Below, in pieces: positions 55,981 to 64,000 of a stretch of DNA of 64,000 nucleotides. The first letter of the stretch is position 1, and each line of letters begins with the position of its first letter. The notes beneath the pieces were generated by a model that worked only from the letters and a program-made list of their open reading frames with translations, had not been told where the DNA came from and ran no database searches. The position numbers were made by a program, and so were the translations under genes. The stretch is from the NCBI GenBank assembly GCA_000711775.1, contig ARYC01018466.1, positions 1 through 64,000 of the forward strand. The letters are read 5' to 3'. The DNA comes from Oxytricha trifallax (taxonomy: Eukaryota > Ciliophora > Spirotrichea > Sporadotrichida > Oxytrichidae).

Positions 55981-56400
55981 AGCAGAGTGGTTCAAAGCGC
56001 TAATCAATCATTTCTTACATCAACCATGCCAAAAACACCAAAGCAAAGCTAGAATCAAATTTGGGAAGTCTTGCCACTAATGCTTTAGGTGCAACTGAAT
56101 CTTTTTATTGTAAATTATTTCTTAAACTGTCTTGATTTAGCCGCATCTTTTCAAAATACTTTCACCGTTAGAGGAAATCTCTGTGGCCACAGTAAGCATT
56201 CCTATAAAGAATACCTCAAGACAGTAGAGGAATTCTAGTGACTGCTCTGGCATTTTAGCGCAAATGGTCATCCTCCACTGAGTAATTCCAATGATATCTA
56301 TTTCTCACTCCAATTCTGTTGATGACTGTCAGATTTCTCTGAAAAGAGAGCATGGACCAAGAACGTAGGCGTGCAGCTAGAAAATTATTGCTCATTTTTA
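55981..56400. CDS. GC-raised block, probable MDS, strand unresolved
   Basis: G+C is raised sharply against flanks. Three overlapping readings look protein-like: plus frame 1 from ATG 56026 to TGA 56239-56241 (71 codons, including TFTVRGNLCGHSKHSYKEY); plus frame 2 (EAEWFKALINHFLHQPCQ, then FKILSPLEEISVATVSIPIK); and minus (RNLTVINRIGVRNRYHWNYS). A single MDS cannot be coding in all; small scrambled or inverted MDSs could explain a frame change within the block. Listed as coding of unknown phase. Confidence 0.4.
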
Positions 56401-56750
56401 AAGGCTATTATATTATTATTAATTTACATCTGCAATTATTATTTCACTTTTATCTTTACTTTTTATTGATAGATTTTAAAATAAATCAAATTTTATAGTT
56501 TTTTTAATTAATGGAGTAAATAAACTAATTAATTAATCAATTAATTAAAATTATTTGATGTCGTTTGTAATAATTAAATAAAGAAATTTCATGATTTATG
56601 AGATTATTAGTTGGAATACTGCATTAATTTCTTTATATTATAAAATTAAAGCGAAAAATTTAATTATTCTCATTATAATTTTTTAATCAATGGGACATTC
56701 CTTAAATACCCGTTGTAGCTCTATCTAGAATATAATCTACAATCAACTAA
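56401..56750. other. AT-rich interval, nothing recognised
   Basis: AT-rich spacer without convincing frames. Confidence 0.5.
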
Positions 56751-57149
56751 ACAATATGCCAATTGATAAGCATGATTAATCTTCCACTTTATAGTGATTC
56801 TATTAAGTATCTGGTAGTTTTTGTTTATGAATTCTTAAGCAAAGATGTTAATCAAACCACATTAAGATTTTTGACATATTAGACTCAACAATAACCATTA
56901 GTTATAATTACTTCTAATTCTTATCTGATTATTAGATATGCTCTTTTGATTTCGAATGTTGCAATGCCTTACACCATGATAAAGCCATTTTATTGAAAAT
57001 TCAGTTACCTTTTCTCTGGCGAGAATTGAGCGTTTTATTGGTAAAAGCATCAAGTTTGTGTTCTTTTATGATAATAAGTAAACTAGAGAATATATTTATA
57101 CACAAGCTTCATTACTGAATTGCTCCATAAAACTCTTGCAGTATAAATT
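56751..57149 (+). other. probable 5' exons of the 57.15-59.18 kb gene
   Basis: Coding-like plus-strand stretches: SDSIKYLVVFVYEFLSKDVN, YLIIRYALLISNVAMPYTM (56794-56996, ending in TGA), then in another frame SLARIERFIGKSIKFVFFYD, NKQTREYIYTQASLLNC (57012-57130). Phase changes are consistent with short introns. Order and strand match the long ORFs that follow directly, so these are likely upstream exons. A possible ATG is at about 56757 (MPIDKHDQSSTL). Confidence 0.45.
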
Positions 57150-57653
57150 ATGGACAACTATGATCTTACAGTCCTCACTGTTGCTAAAATTTACAATTCC
57201 ACCTTTATTAGACATAATTATGAATCATAAATCAGTTTTTCTGTTACAACATTAAAATTATTTAGTATGAATGATATTTATGCCAACTAAGATTCAAATT
57301 AATACTTCTAAGTTAAAGGAATTTATCCTTAGAAATTGTATATTCTTATTGAAAATATTTAAATGATAAAATTTTTAATTGAGTAATTGAATTGGAATTA
57401 ATATTTTAAAAGAATATGGTCTTCATGTAGTTATTATCACTATCTTTGGTAATTTGTATAATTGAAAAGTTCAATTGCTACATATAGTCAATCCTTTAAA
57501 GATAAGTTTTTTATCACTCCTGCTCTTAATGAGTTAAACTATATCTTATGTTCAGACATATTTAAATATCATTAAGCTGAAATAAATATTTATAAAGAAT
57601 TATCATAATACTCATATATAACGATTTTCCAAAGAGCAATCTGTAACATTTGA
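57150..57653 (+). CDS. hypothetical protein, 167-codon ORF
   Basis: ATG 57150 to TGA 57651-57653, verified on all lines; 18 or so TAA/TAG read as Gln. N-terminal MDNYDLTVLTVAKIYNSTFI, RHNYESQISFSVTTLKLFSM, NDIYANQDSNQYFQVKGIYP and the C-terminal part SFKDKFFITPALNELNYILC show a beta-rich, extracellular-repeat-like pattern. The middle (57360-57460) is more AT-rich and may be an intron or IES. It overlaps the beginning of the next long frame in another phase, so the two are probably exons of one gene. Confidence 0.6.
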
Positions 57654-58428
57654 GCATTTTGTCATAAAAATCTTCACTTCCGAGTGTATTCTCCAAAGAA
57701 TTCTAGGAATTGAGATTCATTTCAATAGTCAAATAGATTATTTCGAAACAGACAAGTATTTTCAATGGTAGGTGATGAAAATAGGTAATTTTTATTAAAG
57801 ATATTTTTGTGTGAATAAAATATACTTTTAAGGTAATCTCAAATATGACAAAAATTATCAAAAAAAGGGTCAATAGTTATTTTCGAAATTTTTATAACAA
57901 TCTCTTTAGTTTTTGGAATCAGCTACAGCACCTAAAATTGATAGTAAGATTATAATAAAGCCTAGGGAAGACATGAAATTGACGGTAGAGGTCAAGATGA
58001 CATCGATAATGGCGCCAGTGAAGTGCCAAAAACAACATAAGATTTTCTTATATTATGGAATTTTGAAGCTGTTAGGAGATTAGTGTATAAATCATTTTGT
58101 ATTTTATATTTATCATATAAACATTTAGTCACTTATTTATGATTTTTAAGTTTATTTCATTGTTATTAATTATTTAAGTCTTTAAATTTCTGAATGCAAA
58201 GTAATGGACTATAACTGCTTAATTTAAATCATTCTTTAATTACACTAATGTCCTCATAATATATTTATTTAGAAAATCTCATCAAATGTTATTTGTCTGA
58301 AATGTATAATTTATCTCCCTGATATTTTTTACAGCGAATCGATAGTTTTATAAAATGACCTGATATACATATTAGCTTAAGACTACGTTCGTGATGATTT
58401 AATTACAAATGCCAACCCCAATTCTTGA
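57652..58428 (+). CDS. hypothetical protein, 258-codon open frame
   Basis: No TGA from 57466 to TGA 58426-58428 (320 codons); coding character is clear from about 57652: EHFVIKIFTSECILQRILGI, EIHFNSQIDYFETDKYFQW, ESATAPKIDSKIIIKPRED, MKLTVEVKMTSIMAPVKCQK, then an AT-rich stretch (58080-58200), then SNVICLKCIIYLPDIFYSES and DLIYILAQDYVRDDLITNAN. The block PREDMKLTVEVKM is beta-like. Strongest long frame in the window. Product unrecognised. It probably follows the 57150 ORF through a phase-changing intron near 57650. Confidence 0.65.
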
Positions 58429-59178
58429 GTTAGTCTGTATCTGTGATGGTTTTTGAATCTTCATTCAAACTTCTAATAAGAAGTTTGACTGCTACGAGGA
58501 GATATAAATAAAACTACATAAGAAGTAAAAAAACAAGAAGATCACTATTATCAAGGAATATAATGCTCTAAATATTCAGCTCTCGAGAGTATGAGCCAAA
58601 TTATCTATTACCGCGCAAATTTTGAGTCAATTTCACAAAGACAGTGGTAGTATATTAGTTGATGAAAACACACTGTGCACTTGCACTGCATGAGATTGAT
58701 ACAACTGTGGCCTGGCACTGGCAAGTAACTGCCAGCATACACTCGTACAGTTTGAACTTCAAATTGTATATCAATTACTTATTCAAGTGAGTACATCTCT
58801 CTGTTTACCTCAGAAGCTCACCCTACAGTTGAAAGCTAACAAGAACTTTTAAATGGCAACTTCTGATCAATAAGATTTGATGGTTTACATCAAATGCCTG
58901 ATTCCTCTCAAATAAGTAAGATAATCACCATCCTAGTGTAACAATACTCCGATGAGGATAAAAACAAGCTAAAAAAGTGGCATACTAAGTTCATCATTGT
59001 ATAGGATTTCAAGAAGGAAATACCAAGAATAAGAAAACGCAATTATCATAGACCCTTATATGATTTTTTCAGTGAAAATATTATGAAGGATAATTAAATA
59101 AACATTATAATAGTTATGTCAATTTTTTTTAATAAAAAAAAGATATTGAATTGTTATTGTAGAGGGATTTATTAATGA
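58429..59178 (+). CDS. hypothetical protein, 3' exons of the 57-59 kb gene
   Basis: Successive plus-strand exons: KKFDCYEEIQIKLHKKQKNK, IKEYNALNIQLSRV (58480-58600); from 58700 YNCGLALASNCQHTLVQFEL, QIVYQLLIQ, then a canonical 27-nt intron (GTGAGTACAT...ACCTCAG, about 58788-58814) and KLTLQLKANKNFQ; finally a 103-codon frame 58867-59178: DGLHQMPDSSQISKIITILV, YSDEDKNKLKKWHTKFIIVQ, KKEIPRIRKRNYHRPLYDFF, stop TGA 59176-59178. The last exon is convincingly coding. Joins between 58600-58700 and at 58865 are unresolved. Confidence 0.6.
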
Positions 59179-60640
59179 TATAATTATCTACTTATTAATT
59201 CAAACAAATATAAAATCTTTAATTTTTATTTGCATCATTTGACTTTAAAAATGGAGAAATATATTATTTATACATATTAATTAAATATAAAGTAATTCTT
59301 TTTACCAATTTTGATTATTTATGAATCAAATTACGGAAAGCTTTAATTTTCAAATATTAGCATTTAATTGTACTTATATTCTTGATATTTTTCATTCATT
59401 TTTCTTAATCTAAAGTACAACTCTGTAAAATATATTTCCCCTTCCCAAGTACTTTTTCTCAGGTTTTAACATTCTTTTCTTTATTTTATTATTTTCGAAA
59501 TTGGTTTCCCTTGTTACTGCTTTTGATTAATCTTTTTATGGTATAATATGTTCTAATTCTTAATAAAATATGACTTTTATTCAACAAAATTATTTACAAA
59601 ATCTCACTAATAATTTAATTATATTTCTACATTATGCTTTCGAATGATATTGTTCAAATGTTGTTTAAACATATTAAAGATAATTCAGAGATAGTCTGGT
59701 AAGCTAAGATGATGTTTTATTCAAAATAAATGCAAAATAAGTGATTAAATATAGATTTAATGCCACATTTTTAGCATTTTTAACAATATAAAGAACAGAT
59801 CCTGAGATTAAACTTATAATTTTATGTTTTTATTGCTATTACTAGATTAAAGTCATATATTGTGTGTATTTTATTGAATGTCTATCATATATTATTTTGT
59901 TTGAATTTAAAGAAAGTTCTTGATATTGATATAAGTTTATTGCCTTTATTTCCAGTAAATTATCATTTTTAATGAGGCAGAAATTATTAGGAATAGCTCC
60001 CAATTAAGTCCATGCTTAATTCAATATTTTAACATTTCAGTTCGTATCTCTAAGAAATACCCCTAATTAAAAATTATTTATATGCCCTAATAATTATTAA
60101 ATTATTTTATGTACTAAAGCTAAAAAAATGCCAGATATAAAGCTTTAATAGAATCATGAATATGAGGTATCAAACAAAAATAAATATTAAGCAATAAATA
60201 TGTATTTATAAATATGACAATTAGTTAATTTAAGTTCAATACATTCTTCATTTTAAGTAATTATAAGCATAAACTTAACTTTTCCAAAGCTATAGACAAT
60301 TATTAAATTCACATTGCTAAAATTTTGTTTCAAAAATACGATTTAAATCTATAAGCATAGTTTAAAATAAATCAAAAATAAACCCTGAGCTATTAAATGT
60401 AATAATTGGGTTAATTTAGTTTCAATTTGCTAAGATGTGAAATTATGTTATGTTTTAGTGCTTGGCCAACTATCTCCTCTGATTATGACAATTAAAAACT
60501 TATAAAGCATCAAATCTTAATGTAGGAAATTGTCAGATATAATTATAACCATAAATAATATTTGTTTTACTTAGTTTGATATGTCTGAATGAAATTGTTC
60601 ATAATCATGAGAAAAATTGATGATTTTGACCTATACACAT
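59179..60640. other. AT-rich interval, nothing recognised
   Basis: Low-GC sequence, no convincing frame and no repeats noticed. Confidence 0.5.
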
Positions 60641-60960
60641 TATGAGCTATTCTTTTTTCAAGGGAAATATTCAACTCATAAAACGTTAATTGCTCTAAAA
60701 TGTACAGAACTGGCATTTAGAAGATGCTGAGGAATTTGTGAGGCTTTTGAGCTTTCATGGATGATTATGGACGATTTTCATAGAAAGACTTTGTTAAACA
60801 TTGCCTTTATGATTATATTATCAAAATGTAAGTGGTCCCATGTCATTAAAACTAAAAGTAATCAGTTGATTCCCTTCATTTTTCACATCATTCATTAAAT
60901 TTATTTTATAGATTTTGAGGTTTGACTGGTTCATCATAAGCCAATTTCTTACTTATTCTA
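60641..60960 (+). CDS. hypothetical gene with 46-nt intron
   Basis: Exon FKGNIQLIKRQLLQNVQNW, HLEDAEEF ends at 60737; a 46-nt intron (60738-60783, GTGAGG...TTCATAG) joins in phase to KDFVKHCLYDYIIKM, followed by another donor-like GTAAGTGG. Without the intron a TGA falls soon after. Charged, helical; no start codon located; unrecognised. The in-phase splice with good borders is the main support. Confidence 0.5.
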
Positions 60961-61016
60961 TCTTTTCTCACCTCTTATTAATCTAAAAGATACTTTTCTT
61001 TCTGATCTTTAATTCT

Positions 61017-61400
61017 TTGTTTTCTAATTATCCAAGCATATTGATTTATTTCTACTTTATTTACACTCTTTTAATCTCGATAAATTGTATATTATCTCTT
61101 ATATTTTGGATATCTGACTTATTATTGAATAAAATTAAAACCAAAGATATTGTTATAATAAACTTAAATAAAATGCAAAGTAAATTAATAAGAATAGAAG
61201 TAGTAGCAATAACAATAAAAATATAAAATTCCATTTATTTAAACAAACTCTTTTTTTCTTTGTCATTTACACCAATAGCATTTGTGTTTAATCAATTCCT
61301 TTTTATTGGTCTTCTTCTTGATATATTGCTACTTCTGATTTTTCCAAGTGAAACTCCTATTTAAATAATGTTAGAGTATTTTAACCATAAATTTTAATGA
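61017..61400 (+). CDS. hypothetical multi-pass membrane protein
   Basis: Open frame of 127 codons (it begins in a longer open run, so the true start is unknown) to TGA 61398-61400, all lines checked. Two strongly hydrophobic regions: residues 7-33 (SILIYFYFIYTLLISINCIL, SLIFWI) and about 78-112 (LFFSLSFTPIAFVFNQFLFI, GLLLDILLLLIF), separated by a basic loop (KTKDIVIINLNKMQSKLIR). The first 69 codons lack all three stop triplets. Suggests a four-helix or two-hairpin membrane protein; unrecognised. Confidence 0.55.
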
Positions 61401-62339
61401 ATGCATATATACTTCAGCTTCTTTATCCTATATATTAATGATTTATAATTAATTAATTTGTAAGTTTTATGAGATTTATTTAAAATAATATTTAATGCGT
61501 CATAGATATTACAAAATGGGAAATAATGATTATATTTTTGGGAATAATATCTTTTATTCTTATAGATAAATTTGGGCTACATATCAAATAGCAATTATGT
61601 CGCAAATGTAATCAATGAAAACCACCAAATCAGGAATATTCTCCCATTTTATGTATTTGAGCATCAGAAATTATAATATGTCATCGGAAAAAATGCTTTA
61701 CTAACATCAGAACATTTATTTATATCAAAAACATTAGTTTTTTAGTCCCTCATACAGTCTCAATTAACCAACTAATAGACCATTTGGAGAGTAAGACCTA
61801 AATAAACTATCTTATTGAATTTTTTTTTAAATTTCATCTAAAAGTGGATCTTAGGACATTTAATGGTAGTCTTTAAGGATGATTCTCAAATGAAAATATT
61901 TTATAGAGCCATATTATTAATTTGATATATGCTCACTAATCATATTTGAAATAATATCTTGAAGAACTTAAATTTTTTAGCATATAGGATCAATTTCTTC
62001 ATTTGCTTGATATTATTATTCAATATTTTACGAAGATCAACACTGTTGCATTACCCAGCTTGATAAGTATACTAAAAATTGTTCCCTATTTCTATACAAG
62101 TCTTGCTTTTAGGCAATTTAACGATGTAAATATATAAAATTCAGGCTTTTTATTAGGATAAAACTTGAAAATTCTCAGTCAAAAACCCATCTTTTAGGGT
62201 AGGTAGGTAATAACTTAAGGTAAAATAAACATTGAGATCATAATAACATGAACTTAAATTCGAGAAGTTGAAGTTCATTACTCTCAATTTTCTGCAATTT
62301 AAACTCATTTTTATTTTATCTCGGATATAAATTTTTGAA
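61401..62339. other. AT-rich interval, nothing recognised
   Basis: No convincing frame; AT-rich. Confidence 0.5.
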
Positions 62340-63890
62340 TATTTCTGGTCTTTCAATCATGCTGCTAAATGTCATCGGCTCCTCTTAACTCTTGTTTCTT
62401 TATATATTTATTCTAAACAGTTTTTTGACTTTTTAGAAATACCCTTTAGTCTCCAGACCTCTGATTCTGTCGTCTAGCCATAGCATATTAGCAATTAATT
62501 CTACATGAGTCTTGTTATCTAGATCGATGAATTTATGGTCCTTCAATAATTTATTAAACTCGTGGTGTCCCCTGCCTCGTTGATCAAAATACAATTTCTC
62601 ATATGTTATGAGTCTACGAATAACCTGAGACCATTGTAGCAATGGCTCATCCCGTAGTTGACTATTGTCCTTCCCTGATTGATTGCCATCATTGTGTCCA
62701 CTACGTTCTTTGTGAGGAATAGCATCTTTCTTTTTTGAAGTTCAGATTTGCTCTGTTGTATTAACTCTTTCGCTTTTTTAGAAACAAAATATTTGTCCAA
62801 GCCTGACTTTACTTTTTTCATGTTCTTTAGAACTAGTTATTCTATGATGTCACTCGTTCCACTGTCTTTGAGTTGAGTAACATTCATTATTATTTTGTTC
62901 GATATATTTCTTGGTGTCCTGAATGCTATTCTTTTTAATTGTGTCTCTAGTTTATCAACCCCAACATGACATACCCCGTTGCCACCTAGGGCGTGAATTT
63001 GTAAATTACCAGATATCTAATTTGCGCAACCATTATGGTGTCGCAAATTGTTGGAGTATTTGATCTCGTAAGACTTTAGCAGAATAATGTCTTTTTCTTA
63101 ATGTCATCCCACGTTTTCTTCAAAAGTCCTTTCGTGTTTAGTCTTACATTCATACCTATGTATTTTAGATCCTCTTTCTTTTTTATACCTTCGACTTCTT
63201 TGATATCACTAAACCTTTTTGGATCGTTCTAGTAGAAAGTTTTCTTAAAAAATGAGCTTTAAGTAATGAGTCTTTTCAATTATCTTAAAACTTTCGATTA
63301 CTCCCACCAATTATTGTTTGGTATTTATGTTGACGAGAATATTATCGGCAAATGCAATAAGTTTCTCTTGGTTTATAAGCGATTTAAGTTCTTATTATGA
63401 GTAAAATACGTCTTGTAAGTTAATGTTTAAGAGAATTGATGAGATTCTGCTCCCTTAAGCAACTCCTTTCATCGCGTTGATCTATTCTCTTTCATAAATT
63501 ATTTTGTTGTTTTTGTACAGTTCCTTGTTAAGTTGAACTATTTTGCTATCCTCTTCTGATTTTATTCTCAATTGAAGGATGTTCAACAGTTTGTCTTTCA
63601 AGACTGAGTCGTATGCATTCTGAAAGTCTACGAATAGATATGCCTCTCTGTTCTTACTCATCCTCCTTGAAACCTTAATGTATTCCAACAGTCTGATTAA
63701 ATTTAAGTGGGTGCTCTTGTTTTCTTTAAACCCATTTTAATAATTTCCTGTTCATAGTAGTTCACTCTTTTGTTCACAATAATCTTTTCTATTATTTTGT
63801 TGAGAAGTGAGTTCACCACGATTGGTCTTTTATTACTAATGTGTGGGTATTGGTCTCCTTGACTTTTGCTTAGTATTATATATGAATTTT
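62340..63890 (-). mobile_element. LINE-4 copy: RT fragment
   Basis: Minus-strand fragment of the same LINE family. From right: motif A as AYLFVDFQNAYDSVLKDKLL near 63610, motif B as KGVAQGSRISSILLNI near 63430-63480, motif C as AFADNILVNI near 63325-63355 (FADN instead of FADD), MNVRLNTKGLLKKTWDD near 63120, then the thumb/connection (NVVDTMMAINQGRTIVNYG, HHEFNKLLKDHKFIDLDNK) to about 62430. No endonuclease and no post-RT region: truncated at both ends. Several frame breaks. Confidence 0.82.
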
Positions 63891-64000
63891 TTGAAATTAA
63901 AAATTATATTTAACCTAAAATAAAACTGAATATATTTAAAAATCTAGAAATAAAAATGGATCAGAGAGGTCTTAGAGGACTACAGCATTATTGAGTAATC
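63891..64000. other. window edge, AT-rich
   Basis: AT-rich sequence; the last 50 bp (GGATCAGAGAGGTCTTAG region) are more mixed and may begin another element or gene beyond the window. Confidence 0.4.

Noticed and set aside
1-64000. Virus-like elements such as Polintons or LTR elements
   Set aside because: No capsid, integrase, polymerase B or LTR pair was recognised; all mobile elements seen are LINEs, SINE-like retroposons, TBEs or small fold-back elements.

Overview
The window looks like germline (micronuclear) DNA of a spirotrich ciliate of the Oxytricha/Stylonychia type. Reasons: base composition is very low in G+C; long frames appear only when TAA and TAG are read as glutamine and TGA as the sole stop; transposons of the TBE family (Tc1/mariner superfamily, germline-limited in stichotrichs) end in C4A4 telomere-like repeats and have 3-bp ANT target duplications; and one gene is split by an AT-rich segment flanked by a short direct repeat (pointer) whose removal restores the frame, as expected of an internal eliminated sequence (IES). 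The genus is an inference.

Layout. 1-478 is an 80-bp satellite. 0.5-12 kb is low-GC DNA with candidate host genes on both strands, mostly short ORFs with an ATG, a TGA stop and proposed introns of about 20-45 nt; the gene at 7630-8783 carries the IES. 12.5-19.65 kb is a LINE on the minus strand interrupted by two fold-back (MITE-like) elements, one of which itself holds a SINE-like retroposon. 19.9-26.4 kb holds host gene segments and a plus-strand LINE fragment. 26.8-29.9 kb is a second, 5'-truncated LINE. 30-37.4 kb holds host segments, including a distinctly GC-rich block at 32.64-34.07 kb. 37.5-46.6 kb is a nest of three TBE transposons (B inside A inside C) plus a tRNA-derived SINE in C. 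47.8-54.6 kb is a third LINE, with its start codon present and two inserted non-coding elements. 54.7-61.4 kb is again host coding DNA, with the longest continuous frames at 57.15-58.43 kb. 62.3-63.9 kb is a fourth LINE fragment.

Four of the five LINE copies lie on the minus strand. They appear to encode one long protein: an N-terminal extension, an apurinic endonuclease, a reverse transcriptase, then a further charged region of several hundred residues that reads on in the same frame. The three TBEs carry the usual gene set: DDE transposase, a 22-kDa-type protein, and a zinc-finger plus protein-kinase protein.

No host product could be named with confidence except small MORN-repeat and ABC-transporter fragments near 26.3 kb. 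All host gene models were read by eye. In DNA this AT-rich, open frames of 50-100 codons arise easily with only one stop codon, so confidence is tied to length, codon-position pattern and presence of both ends.
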